Shown piece after piece: positions 15,125 through 23,460 of a DNA stretch of 64,000 nucleotides (the stretch's first letter is position 1; every line of letters starts with the position of its first letter). The notes beneath the pieces are model-generated. The model searched no databases. It was not told the DNA's origin and saw only the letters and a list, made by a program, of their open reading frames with translations. The stretch comes from Marinomonas profundi (lineage in GTDB: Bacteria > Pseudomonadota > Gammaproteobacteria > Pseudomonadales > Marinomonadaceae). The position numbers and the translations under genes were made by a program. The DNA lies in assembly GCF_020694005.1 (NCBI RefSeq), contig NZ_CP073013.1, positions 248,001-312,000 on the forward strand, read 5' to 3'.

Positions 15125-16363
15125 ATGTATTCCAAACACATCATTAAAGACTGGCAGATACTCTCGCCGGCCGGCCGCGTATTAGTCATCAATGGCTTTA
15201 CCTTTAATCTTGGCTTTTTCATGCTATTGCCCTATCTTGCGGACCATTTACACCATGATCTAGGCATCAGTGGTTGGTATGTGGGGGTTATTATTGGTCT
15301 AAGAGTGTTAAGCCAACAAGGTCTATTTTTAGTGGGCGGCACTTTAGGTGACAGATTAGGCTACAAGCGCTTAATCCTATTGGGCTGTGCCGTTCGTATC
15401 ATCGGATTTGCTTTATTAGGTGTGGGTCAAAGTATTCCAATCTTGTTATTAGGGGCATTTTTTTCAGGTTTTGCTGGTGCACTCTTTACCCCCAGCAGCC
15501 AAGCCTATTTAGCGTCTGAGTATCCCGAACCGAAAGCCAGAGCAAAAGTCTTCGCCTTGCAGAACCTAACATCTGAAGCGGGGATGTTACTCGGTCCGCT
15601 CGTCGGCTTGTCTCTGCTTTATGTGGATTTTGCCTTGGTGGGGCTGATCTCATCGGCTCTATTTACGCTACTCTTTATCATTCAATGGCGTTTTTTGCCT
15701 GAACTTGACTCACAAAAAGCCCAGACAAGCGCTCAGCAGCCGTTTTGGCAACAATGGAGAAAGATGCTAACGCATAAAGCCTTCATGCAATTTGTCCTCT
15801 GCTCATCCGTTTACCATTTGCTTTTTCATCAACTTTACATCGCTGTGCCACATCAAATCCGCTCCGTCACTCAAGACGTCAGCATCATTACCTGGGTTTT
15901 CGTCACCTCTTCCGTGATGGGAGTACTCATGCAAATGCCTGTCAGCCGATTTGTGGCATCACACTTAGGCACCGCTCGTGGAGTAGGGTTTGGGATGGCG
16001 ATCATGGGATCAGGTTATCTGTGGCTTAATCTCAGTTTTTCTTACTTACCCGCACTGCCGTTTATTCTCTGTGCCGTCTTTTTTAGCTTAGGCTCAATGC
16101 TAGTATTGCCGCTTTTAGGCGCCTATGTGCCTAAGTTTTGCTCGTCTAAAGAATTGGGTAGCCATTACGGTTTATATTCCTGCATTGGTGGTATTTATGC
16201 CTTTACTGGCAATATCAGCAGCGGCTGGCTGCTATCGTCGACCAACCTATCTCATGGCTGGATTTGGGCTGGATTGGCCACGTTTGGCATCTTGTCTGGC
16301 ACACTGCTTTTTCGACAAATAACACACCATGCAAACAGAAAAGAAGAGATTTTTTTGGATTGA
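15125..16363 (+). CDS. MFS transporter, MdtH-like efflux family
   Basis: 412 aa with about 12 transmembrane segments. The motif-A loop between helices 2 and 3 is seen as GGTLGDRLGYKRLI, typical of DHA1 drug/H+ antiporters, and an N-terminal layout (GFFMLLPYLADHL, GLRVLSQQGLFLVGG) close to MdtH. It follows the FecCD/FecE pair on the same strand after 137 bases, so export of a siderophore is a possibility; multidrug efflux is the default. Substrate unproven. Confidence 0.82.
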   Translation: MYSKHIIKDWQILSPAGRVLVINGFTFNLGFFMLLPYLADHLHHDLGISGWYVGVIIGLRVLSQQGLFLVGGTLGDRLGYKRLILLGCAVRIIGFALLGVGQSIPILLLGAFFSGFAGALFTPSSQAYLASEYPEPKARAKVFALQNLTSEAGMLLGPLVGLSLLYVDFALVGLISSALFTLLFIIQWRFLPELDSQKAQTSAQQPFWQQWRKMLTHKAFMQFVLCSSVYHLLFHQLYIAVPHQIRSVTQDVSIITWVFVTSSVMGVLMQMPVSRFVASHLGTARGVGFGMAIMGSGYLWLNLSFSYLPALPFILCAVFFSLGSMLVLPLLGAYVPKFCSSKELGSHYGLYSCIGGIYAFTGNISSGWLLSSTNLSHGWIWAGLATFGILSGTLLFRQITHHANRKEEIFLD

Positions 16364-16398
16364 AAAATAACCCTAAGCACCAGCAAAGGGTTATTTAC
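16363..16398. terminator. Bidirectional terminator between the MFS gene and rnk
   Basis: Perfect 10-bp stem (AAATAACCCT 16365-16374, AGGGTTATTT 16387-16396) between convergent genes with A/T-rich flanks; it can serve both. Confidence 0.75.
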
Positions 16399-16403
16399 TA
16401 TGA

Positions 16404-16814
16404 CTAACGCTGGAACTCACCCGCTCGTTCCGGCTGATAATCCACCTTGATAATGACAACAGACAACACATCACCATTTGGCTTGGGCCAATCAATTTGC
16501 TCACCTTCTTTTAGCCCAAGTAACGCACTGCCAACAGGCGCTAAAACAGAAATACAGTCTTCTGCACCATTAGCATCTTTGGGGTATACCAAGGTTTTTG
16601 AAAACTCTTTTTCCGACGATAAGACCTTAAAGGTCACCGTCGAATTCATCGTCACAATATTGTCAGGCATCTCTTTTGGCTCAACAATGTCGGCGCGATC
16701 AATTTCCTCCTGTAAATCGTCCTTGTTAGGAAATTGTGAAGAACTTAATGAATCCAGTAATTTCTCCAACCTCACAGCATCTAATGATGAAATGGTTATT
16801 TGTGGTCTCTGCAT
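16404..16814 (-). CDS. rnk: Regulator of nucleoside diphosphate kinase (GreA/GreB C-terminal fold)
   Basis: 136 aa, the usual Rnk length. A short N-terminal coiled segment (PQITISSLDAVRLEKLL) precedes the GreA/GreB-like FKBP domain. Strong similarity to Rnk is seen in DRADIVEPKEMPDNIVTMNS, TLVYP, and SVLAPVGSALLGLKEG, and in YQPERAGEF near the end. Rnk binds RNA polymerase and affects nucleotide pools. Single gene on the minus strand with AGGTAG ribosome site. Confidence 0.93.
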   Translation of the reverse strand: MQRPQITISSLDAVRLEKLLDSLSSSQFPNKDDLQEEIDRADIVEPKEMPDNIVTMNSTVTFKVLSSEKEFSKTLVYPKDANGAEDCISVLAPVGSALLGLKEGEQIDWPKPNGDVLSVVIIKVDYQPERAGEFQR

Positions 16815-17034
16815 CGTAATCTACCTATTACTTAAAATAGAAAAAGTCGTAAGTAAACGAGTTACCTACGACTTTATTCAGAAATTTGTCTCGTGTATAA
16901 AAACACATAACAGAAGGAAAATTTGCTCTAGCAAAAAGTCTCCTGATTTTATAGCACTCACTCTTGTTCATTTTGAACGTGGATTTTTTCCACTGCCAAT
17001 CATCATAAGCGAGTTGCCACACAAAGTCAGCAAA

Positions 17035-17062
17035 CAAAAAGCCCCGCATCAGCGAGGCTCTT
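17035..17062 (-). terminator. Terminator of the FucP-type transporter gene
   Basis: Hairpin AGCCCCGC (17040-17047) / GCGAGGCT (17052-17059) with one wobble pair and a T-run on the minus strand just after the gene stop. Confidence 0.8.
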
Positions 17063-17096
17063 TAATCCGTATTACCCATGATGAAAACAACGGCAA

Positions 17097-18401
17097 TTAA
17101 ACCGAGGTGTTTTTCACTGAACACACACCATAAGCCGCCACGACCAAGAAGCAGACAGCAGGCACAACATAGGAAACAATCGCGCCATATGTATCAATAG
17201 TAGCGCCTTGGATCAATGGCATTACCGCACCACCTAAGATCGCCATCACCAAACCGGCCGAGCCAAATTTGGTATCCTCACCAAGGCCATTCAACGCAAT
17301 GCTGTAAATCGTTGGAAACATCAAAGACAAACAGGCCGAAATAGACACAATTGCCCAAACACCGGTCACACCTGGCGCCATCACAGCGTAAAGGCACAAG
17401 ACGCTCCCCAATAGAGCCAACACACTCAACAACACAGCAGGACGGAAAAAGCCCATCAACCAAGTCATCACAAAACGCGACACCAAGAAAATAATCAAAC
17501 TGTACTGCAAGTAATCAGACGCGCTGGCTTCGGTGCCACCTAATGTTTCTTGTACATATTGAATGGTAAAGGTCCAAGTACAGGTTTGCGCCGCAACGTT
17601 AAAAAACTGTGCAACCACACCCCAGCGGTACTGTTTTCTCGAAATCAATCGGCATAAGGTCGCCTTAAAATCAATTTTTTGGGCCACATCAACATTGACT
17701 TTATTCGCTGATTTTGGCAAACGCATAAAATAGATCAATGCCCAAATCACCATCAACACAAACGCCATGCCCACATAAGGCGTCATCACGCTGTTCAGCT
17801 CATCCGCTCGAATATTGCGTAACATCTCTGGTGCCATGCTGGCTCTTTCTTCTGCGGATGCGGTATTGAGATTCGGCAGAATCAAGGTCGCCGCTAAAAA
17901 CACACCGATATTGGTGCCAACTGGGTTGAACGCCTGAGCTAAATTCAAACGACGTGTGGCACTGCCCTCAGGGCCCATGGTCATCACAAAAGGATTGGCT
18001 GAGGTTTCTAAAATCGACAAGCCCGCCGCCAAAATAAACAGCGCGGCCAAAAAGAAACCATAGGTCATAGACACACTAGCCGGGTAAAACGCCAAGGCAC
18101 CCAAAATCGCCAAAGCCAAACCGGTCAAGACACCCGCTTTGTAAGAATAACGCGCATTGATAAACGCCGCCGGAATCGCCAAACAGAAATACGCCCCGTA
18201 ATAAGCGAACTGCACTAAAGCGGATTCAAAGGTACTCATGGTAAAAATTTTACTGAACACCTTCACTAAGGGGTCTGTCATGTTGGCCGCAACGCCCCAC
18301 GCAGCAAAGCAGGTAATCAATAAAATAAACGCGATTCTCATATTTGGATAAACAAACTGAGCAGAAAGGGACGCTTGAGGAACTGTATTTTGATTTTTCA
18401 T
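17097..18401 (-). CDS. FucP-type MFS sugar:H+ symporter
   Basis: 434 aa, 12 predicted helices. It resembles L-fucose:H+ symporter FucP in several blocks: LSYKAG-like SYKAGVLTGLALAILGA, AAGLSILETSANPF, GPEGSATRRLNLAQAFNPVG, GVVAQFFNVAAQTCTWTF and TKFGSAGLVMAILGGAVMP. The acidic residue in ETSANPF corresponds to the FucP proton-coupling site (Glu135). Monocistronic with its own terminator. Neighbours give no catabolic clue, so the substrate (fucose, another hexose or GlcNAc) stays open. The ribosome site is weak. Confidence 0.87.
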   Translation of the reverse strand: MKNQNTVPQASLSAQFVYPNMRIAFILLITCFAAWGVAANMTDPLVKVFSKIFTMSTFESALVQFAYYGAYFCLAIPAAFINARYSYKAGVLTGLALAILGALAFYPASVSMTYGFFLAALFILAAGLSILETSANPFVMTMGPEGSATRRLNLAQAFNPVGTNIGVFLAATLILPNLNTASAEERASMAPEMLRNIRADELNSVMTPYVGMAFVLMVIWALIYFMRLPKSANKVNVDVAQKIDFKATLCRLISRKQYRWGVVAQFFNVAAQTCTWTFTIQYVQETLGGTEASASDYLQYSLIIFLVSRFVMTWLMGFFRPAVLLSVLALLGSVLCLYAVMAPGVTGVWAIVSISACLSLMFPTIYSIALNGLGEDTKFGSAGLVMAILGGAVMPLIQGATIDTYGAIVSYVVPAVCFLVVAAYGVCSVKNTSV

Positions 18402-18643
18402 AAAGCAAACAACATCTATTATTTTATAGTTGGATGATAGGGCCAGGCGTTAAGCGGCGCGTTGTAAAACCACCGCATAAAACACAAGGTGCAAAATCCT
18501 ACCACCAACTTTCTATAAAAATGAGCCTACAATACAAAACTTGGCCGCTTATGATGCTGATTAATTTTTTCTTACCCATTTCATTAACATAAATGAAATA
18601 ATCATGACCGACGGTTCATTAAGAACCTTTTAAGTTCAAAGAG

Positions 18644-20773
18644 TTAGCGCTGTCTAAGCAATCGTAACGCGTTCGCTGTCACCAACGCCGTGGCGCCAGA
18701 ATCCGCCAATACCGCCAACCACAACCCCGTTATGCCTAACAAAGTCGTCACCAGAAATACCGCCTTTAATCCTAAAGCAATGGTGATATTTTGCCGGATA
18801 TTAGCGTTGGTCGCGCGGGACAAGCGAATCATATCCGCCAAGCCCTGCAAACGGTTATGGGTTAACGCCGCATCAGCGGTTTCCAACGCCACATCGGTGC
18901 CGCTGCCCATGGCAATACCAATCGTGGCGGCTTTCATCGCTGGCGCATCGTTTATGCCATCGCCCACCATGGCCGTCGCCTGTTGTTGATTCAGCTTAAT
19001 GACCGCCGCAACCTTGTCTTCTGGTAATAAACTCGCCTGAAAATCGATATTCAGTTGCGCCGCGATCACCGCTGCGGCGCGCGCATTATCACCGGTTAAC
19101 ATCACCCCTTTAACGCCCAAAGAACGAAGGTCGTCTAAGGCCGCTTTGGCGTCTTCTCGTAGCGTATCCTGCAGCGCAATTAACCCCCACAAGCGCTCGT
19201 CTTCTAGTAGCAAAACGACGGTTTTGCCTTCTTTTTCAAGGGCAATAATGTGCTGTTGCATTGCATCTTCTAGAACTCGATCTAATTTACTGGGTGCGCT
19301 GATGCGAATTTTTTTACCCGCAAAATCCCCTTCCACCCCAATCCCCGCTAAGGTTTTGCGGTTATCGGCATGAACCAAGGCAATACCCTGTTGCTCGGTA
19401 TATTCAACAATGGCCTTAGCTAATGGATGATGAGAGCCCATTTCAACCGCCGACGCGGCCGCCAATAACGCATCAACACTTGAATCATTAAAAGTAAGCA
19501 CATTGGTAACACTAGGCTGACCCTTGGTTAAGGTACCGGTTTTATCAAAGGCGATGGTTTCGACTCGACCAAGCTGCTCTAACGCCAAGCCTCCTTTAAT
19601 TAAAGCGCCACGGCGCGTTGCCGCCGCCAGACCCGAAGTAATCGCCGCTGGCGTAGAAATCACCAAAGCACAAGGACAGCCAATTAGCAGCAAGGCCAAA
19701 CCACGATAAATCCAAGTATCCCAAGCTTGGCCATACATCAAAGGCGGAATCAAGATCACCAAGACAGAGATCAACATGATCACTGGCGTATAAATTCGAC
19801 TAAATTTATCAAGGAAACGTTCAAGCGGTGCTTTGCGTTCTTCGGCTTCTTCAATCAGATGCAAAATTCGATCAATGGCATTATTACCCGGTTGCGACAC
19901 CACGTTAAGACGCACAACGTTATCCACCAACAAACTGCCAGCGGGTATTTTCTCGCCCTGCAAACGTTCAACCGGAACCGCTTCCCCCGTCAACGCACTT
20001 TCATCAAAACTTGCCATATCAGACAAAAGCACCGCATCCGCAGGCAAACGCTCACCCGGTGATACTTCAATTTCATCCTCTGGGCGTAAATCGGCAATGG
20101 CGATTGTTTGGCGCACGCCCTTTTTGATGATCAAAGCTTCTTCCGGCAACAAAGCCATCAAGGCACTCACGCCTTTGCGCGCACGATTGGCGGCAAAAGA
20201 TTCTAAACTCTCGCCAATCATAAAGAGCAACAACACCATCGCCGCTTCGGCTGTAGCGCCAATAAATAACGCGCCGATTGCCGCGACACTCATTAAGGTT
20301 TCAATGGCAAACGGCGAGCCGCTGCGCATCATGCGCCATGACTTTTTCATAATAGGCACTAAGCCAACCAAGGTGGTGACAATAAAGGCGGTTTCACCAA
20401 ACCATGGATTGAATTGCGTTATCCCCCAACTCAGCAACATCAGCAGCGCTAATCCCACAATAGGCACGTATTCACGCCATGGCTGAGGAGAGGAAAGTAA
20501 TGAAGAAGAATCCGCTTTAGCGTTCAAAGACCGTGAATCAAAACCAATTTTTTTCACCGCCGCTTCAATTTGATTGGACACATCAGAAATAGCGTCCACC
20601 TGCAATTTTTCGGTGGAGAAAACCACATTGGCGCTTACCACACCATCGATAGAAGAAACCGCACGTTCAATAGAACGCGCACAACTGGCGCAATCCATAC
20701 CGCTGACTCGCCAGCTTAGCGTTTGCACCTCTCGATGCTGATGAGGAATATGTGTTGATGATTGACGGGGCAT
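18644..20773 (-). CDS. zntA: Zn/Cd/Pb-exporting P1B-type ATPase
   Basis: 709 aa from the ATG at 20773, chosen because AGGAG lies about 9 bases upstream; the frame is open to 20797. It exports Zn2+, Cd2+ or Pb2+. Seen: N-terminal HMA domain with GMDCASC (25-31), His-rich lead, membrane CPC motif (GCPCALVISTPAAI), phosphorylation site DKTGTLTKG, MLTGDNA and GDGINDAPA hinge motifs, and a final helix with DSGATALVTANALRLLR as in ZntA. The promoter is a MerR-family type (next entry), which agrees with metal-induced expression. Confidence 0.93.
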   Translation of the reverse strand: MPRQSSTHIPHQHREVQTLSWRVSGMDCASCARSIERAVSSIDGVVSANVVFSTEKLQVDAISDVSNQIEAAVKKIGFDSRSLNAKADSSSLLSSPQPWREYVPIVGLALLMLLSWGITQFNPWFGETAFIVTTLVGLVPIMKKSWRMMRSGSPFAIETLMSVAAIGALFIGATAEAAMVLLLFMIGESLESFAANRARKGVSALMALLPEEALIIKKGVRQTIAIADLRPEDEIEVSPGERLPADAVLLSDMASFDESALTGEAVPVERLQGEKIPAGSLLVDNVVRLNVVSQPGNNAIDRILHLIEEAEERKAPLERFLDKFSRIYTPVIMLISVLVILIPPLMYGQAWDTWIYRGLALLLIGCPCALVISTPAAITSGLAAATRRGALIKGGLALEQLGRVETIAFDKTGTLTKGQPSVTNVLTFNDSSVDALLAAASAVEMGSHHPLAKAIVEYTEQQGIALVHADNRKTLAGIGVEGDFAGKKIRISAPSKLDRVLEDAMQQHIIALEKEGKTVVLLLEDERLWGLIALQDTLREDAKAALDDLRSLGVKGVMLTGDNARAAAVIAAQLNIDFQASLLPEDKVAAVIKLNQQQATAMVGDGINDAPAMKAATIGIAMGSGTDVALETADAALTHNRLQGLADMIRLSRATNANIRQNITIALGLKAVFLVTTLLGITGLWLAVLADSGATALVTANALRLLRQR

Positions 20774-20814
20774 AACTCTCTCCTGTTGTGACGCCATAAA
20801 GTAGCCATAACAGG

Positions 20815-20846
20815 AGTGTAGACCTTGGAGTACAGTCCAAGGTCAA
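20815..20846 (-). promoter_or_regulatory. MerR/ZntR-type promoter and operator of zntA
   Basis: On the minus strand: -35 TTGACC (20841-20846), 20-bp spacer, -10 TACACT (20815-20820). The long spacer is filled by a dyad GACCTTGGA / TCCAAGGTC (20821-20829 and 20836-20844) around a 6-bp centre. An overlong spacer with a centred dyad is the hallmark of MerR-family activated promoters, which ZntR/CadR twist into shape on metal binding. No merR-type gene is in the window, so the activator acts in trans. Confidence 0.88.
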
Positions 20847-20879
20847 GCAATAAAAATGCTTTTTAGAAAAGTAAAAAGC

Positions 20880-21164
20880 TCAGTGTTTAATCGAAACACC
20901 TTCAACTTCCAATACCGTTTTTGCGTCAGTGCGCTCCATGATTTTCACCAAGGCGGATTGAATCACTTCGTCTTCACGTACCTCACTTTGGCCCGCAAAA
21001 CGCTGATCTTGTGGCTCAGCGCCTTCTTCTGCAGTAAAAGTCACCACCACTTCCGTGGCAATGTCTGCCGTATCGCCAAAATACGCAATGGAAAGTTGCG
21101 GATAACCTTTGAAACCCATTTTGACTTTCTTCGCGATACGTTTTTTGGATTTATCTAAATTCAT
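20880..21164 (-). CDS. Small conserved hypothetical protein
   Basis: 94 aa, basic N-terminus (MNLDKSKKRIAKKVKMGFKGYP) then a mixed alpha/beta acidic part. It reads like a conserved small protein of pseudomonad-like bacteria, but I cannot name the family. No signal peptide, metal-binding cluster or HTH is visible, so it is not the missing MerR regulator of the adjacent zntA. It sits on the same strand just upstream of the zntA promoter, and the spacing means zntA keeps its own promoter. Confidence 0.7.
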   Translation of the reverse strand: MNLDKSKKRIAKKVKMGFKGYPQLSIAYFGDTADIATEVVVTFTAEEGAEPQDQRFAGQSEVREDEVIQSALVKIMERTDAKTVLEVEGVSIKH

Positions 21165-21261
21165 GCTGCCTGCCTAAGGGAAAGAATATTACGCTTCAAT
21201 GAAAACCTATGGTCGAATTAAACCACAAAGCAGACTGTTCAAGGTAAATTAAACACGAAAT

Positions 21262-21278
21262 AACCCCACCCTAGCCCT
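21262..21278. repeat. Fragment of the C-rich intergenic repeat
   Basis: ACCCCACCCTAGCCC here matches the start of the C-rich repeat at 8118; the rest of that repeat is missing, apparently replaced by the MITE-like element next to it. Confidence 0.5.
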
Positions 21279-21281
21279 TCA

Positions 21282-21515
21282 CAGAGAGTGTCGCTAAAGG
21301 TAATCTGCGAAGGCTGGATACGTTTTGTCGGCCTGATAAGGGAGGTACGACCGTGATCAGGCGTGTAACATTATTTAGCCTACAATGGGTTGATGTATAT
21401 TGTTTTTTTGTAGGTCGTGGCTTCAGCCCGACAAGACGTGATTTGTCGTGATGAGCTTTTTGTCGGCCTAAAGGCGCGACCAAGACTGGCGGAAGTCGTT
21501 TAGCGACACCCTCTG
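21282..21515. mobile_element. MITE-like element with terminal inverted repeats, containing dispersed repeat copy B
   Basis: The ends are a 17-bp inverted repeat with one mismatch (cagagagtgtcgctaaa at 21282-21298, tttagcgacaccctctg at 21499-21515). Inside, 21323-21506 is a copy of the dispersed repeat of 1351-1635, including the CCTGAT/ATCAGG arms, TAGCCTACAAT and the TAGGTCGTGGCTTCAGCCCG module. About 234 bp, no transposase. It fits a non-autonomous miniature element, but transposition is inferred only. Confidence 0.6.
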
Positions 21516-21541
21516 GTAAGGGTGAAGTTATAAGGAGTAAA

Positions 21542-22081
21542 TCACTTAATTAAGTTTAGTGCACCTCTAAATTCATCCGCTCGACAGTCACCAATCAATT
21601 CAAACAAGCACATTTCAAGGCTGGTTATTTCCGCACCTTTTCGAGCCAACTTGGCGAGCGCCATGTCTTTATTGCTCAGCGCTCGTGACGACACACAATC
21701 ACTTACCAATTCCACTTCATAGCCTAAATCCAGCAAACCTAGCGCCGTTTGATACACGCAAATGTGGGCTTCAATGCCGCTCATCAACCAAGTATTTACC
21801 TTGGTTTTTTTAACCGCTTCGACAAATACGGGCTCACCACAGGCACTAAAAGAATACTTCGCAATCGGCTCAACCATGTCCAGCACCTCGCGTAATGCAG
21901 GAACCGTTGCCCCCAGTTTTTCTGGATTTTGTTCCAACCACAAAATCGGCAAGCCCAATAGTTTCGCGGCTTTCACTAACTTGACGAGATTGGCGATAAA
22001 CACCTCGCTGTCATCAACAATAGTGGCTAGCTTTCCCTGCACGTCGATCACTACCAAACCCGTTTTGTCTTTTCTTAACAT
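21542..22081 (-). CDS. Isochorismatase-family cysteine hydrolase
   Basis: 179 aa from the ATG at 22081 (GGAAGG 5 bases upstream; the open frame extends to 22126 but would overlap the next gene). Isochorismatase-like alpha/beta fold: TGLVVIDVQGKLA with the catalytic Asp, Lys in the central region, and GIEAHICVYQTALGL with the nucleophilic Cys. It resembles YcaC-type hydrolases of unknown substrate rather than true isochorismatases. The pentapeptide-repeat gene lies 25 bases upstream on the same strand, probably one transcript. Confidence 0.85.
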   Translation of the reverse strand: MLRKDKTGLVVIDVQGKLATIVDDSEVFIANLVKLVKAAKLLGLPILWLEQNPEKLGATVPALREVLDMVEPIAKYSFSACGEPVFVEAVKKTKVNTWLMSGIEAHICVYQTALGLLDLGYEVELVSDCVSSRALSNKDMALAKLARKGAEITSLEMCLFELIGDCRADEFRGALNLIK

Positions 22082-22106
22082 ACGGCCTTCCCATTTTGTT
22101 ATTTTT

Positions 22107-22721
22107 TCAAACCAATTTAATACCAAGTGACGTTAATAACCCAACCGCCTCGTAACGACAAAATATCGCACCTTTAAGGATGTTCCTCGTGACATCAATA
22201 TCGTAATGGGTCGCGCCATTAAAATCTGCCCCCGTAAGGTTCGTATTCACAAACAAACTATTACTTAAATCCGTACCAGAAAAACGCGCCCGCGACAGGG
22301 TCGCTTCGCGAAAATCCACATCGTGCGCACGACAATCTTCAAAAACAATACCCGACTGTTTCAAACCATAAAATGACGACGCATTGACCAGACATTCTTT
22401 AAAAAACAACGACGACCCCAGCGATAAGCCACGCCAATAGGCTTTTGTCCAATCCACACCTAATACTTTTGATTCATAAAATTGCACCTCTGAAAACTTA
22501 CTGTTTCTTACATTTACCGCCGTCAACTTGCACTGACGGAACTGGCAATCTTTAAAGGTACAAGCATCAAAAAATGCTTCGGTAAAATCACAAGAATCAA
22601 ACACGCAAGACTCAAACACCTTGCGGCTCACACTTTCCTGCACCATAGACAAGTCAGTAAAGGTTTGTCCTTCAAACGCATCTTCATTCGGTAATTGTCG
22701 TGTCTTCGCTAACTTGTCCAT
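22107..22721 (-). CDS. Pentapeptide-repeat protein (Qnr-like size and ending)
   Basis: 204 aa from the ATG at 22721 (GGAG ribosome site). Pentapeptide repeats of the A(D/N)LxF type run through most of the chain: FESCVFDSCDFTEAFF, FKDCQFRQCKL, DFREATLSRARFSGTDL, LFVNTNLTGADF. Such proteins fold as a right-handed quadrilateral beta-helix that can mimic DNA. Length and the C-terminal LLTSLGIKLV are reminiscent of Qnr gyrase-protection proteins (about 218 aa, ending LL..LGV), but the repeats are irregular. It may equally be a functionally unknown family. It shares a likely operon with the downstream hydrolase. Confidence 0.85.
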   Translation of the reverse strand: MDKLAKTRQLPNEDAFEGQTFTDLSMVQESVSRKVFESCVFDSCDFTEAFFDACTFKDCQFRQCKLTAVNVRNSKFSEVQFYESKVLGVDWTKAYWRGLSLGSSLFFKECLVNASSFYGLKQSGIVFEDCRAHDVDFREATLSRARFSGTDLSNSLFVNTNLTGADFNGATHYDIDVTRNILKGAIFCRYEAVGLLTSLGIKLV

Positions 22722-22963
22722 CAAACTCTCCCGTGACTAGAAAGCTAAGGTAACAAGAGATCTAGAATGGCTCAATCGAAAACGCCTCTTGCGTACAGCA
22801 TTCATGTCGCGACGCTCTGTGCGCTTAAGTACCTAGTAGCGCCCATATTCTCTGTTAGTAAAGTCGAGCGATTTTGTTATTTGTTTCCCTTTTAAAGCGT
22901 CGTAGTCTTTTGGGTTAGAACTTTTCAGACACTTTTTTAGACCTCTTTCAGAAAGGAAACAAC

Positions 22964-23377
22964 ATGCTCAACAAGACGCAAATTAAAGTACGCGGCTATC
23001 ATCTCGACCTTTTTCAACACGTCAACAACGCCCGCTACTTAGAATTTATAGAAGAAGGCCGCTGGGCGTTTTTTGATGAATTTTTTGATAAAGACGACTG
23101 GATGCAACAAGATCTCGTCTGGCCCGTGGTCAACATAAACATCAACTTCAAGTCCGAAGCCAATTTTGGAGATCTGCTCGAAGTGCAAACCCGCTATGTC
23201 AAAATCGGCAACCGCAGCATCACCATGAAGCAAACCATTTTCAACACACAAACCAACGACACCGTAGTGGAAGCCGACGTGACGTATGTGTGTTTCTCCA
23301 AAGCCGCAAAAGCCGCCATTCCCTTTCCTGATGACTTCAGACAAAGAGTAGAGCTGTCTATTGCGGCTTTTGAATGA
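22964..23377 (+). CDS. Acyl-CoA thioesterase, 4HBT hotdog family
   Basis: 137 aa. Single hotdog domain of the YbgC/4-hydroxybenzoyl-CoA thioesterase type. The signature YHLDLFQHVNNARYLEFIEEGR (13-34) holds the catalytic Asp and the HVNNARYL stretch. It would hydrolyse short to medium acyl-CoA or aryl-CoA esters in the cytoplasm. AAGGAAAC ribosome site. Monocistronic, convergent with the chemoreceptor. Confidence 0.88.
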   Translation: MLNKTQIKVRGYHLDLFQHVNNARYLEFIEEGRWAFFDEFFDKDDWMQQDLVWPVVNININFKSEANFGDLLEVQTRYVKIGNRSITMKQTIFNTQTNDTVVEADVTYVCFSKAAKAAIPFPDDFRQRVELSIAAFE

Positions 23378-23403
23378 ATTAGAGCGCTACTTACTAGCAG
23401 GAA

Positions 23404-23435
23404 TAAAAAAGGCAGGCTGGGCGAAAAGCCCAACC
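23404..23435 (-). terminator. Terminator of the chemoreceptor gene
   Basis: Hairpin GGCTGGGC (23415-23422) / GCCCAACC (23428-23435) with one wobble pair, followed on the minus strand by a T6 run. Confidence 0.7.
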
Positions 23436-23460
23436 CACCTTAAACCGATGAGAGCGGGTG

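Noticed and set aside
16828..17049. 73-codon minus-strand frame between rnk and the FucP-type gene
   Set aside because: Begins inside a terminator hairpin; low-quality aromatic-rich translation.
16447..17100. 217-codon plus-strand frame across rnk
   Set aside because: Antisense to rnk and running through a terminator; no ribosome site.
19833..20486. 217-codon open frame on the plus strand opposite zntA
   Set aside because: Shadow of a conserved P-type ATPase; Ser/Ala/Thr-rich translation without any domain.
21271..21483. 70-codon frame in the repeat region at 21.3 kb
   Set aside because: Lies entirely in the MITE-like repeat; similar translations would arise from any repeat copy.
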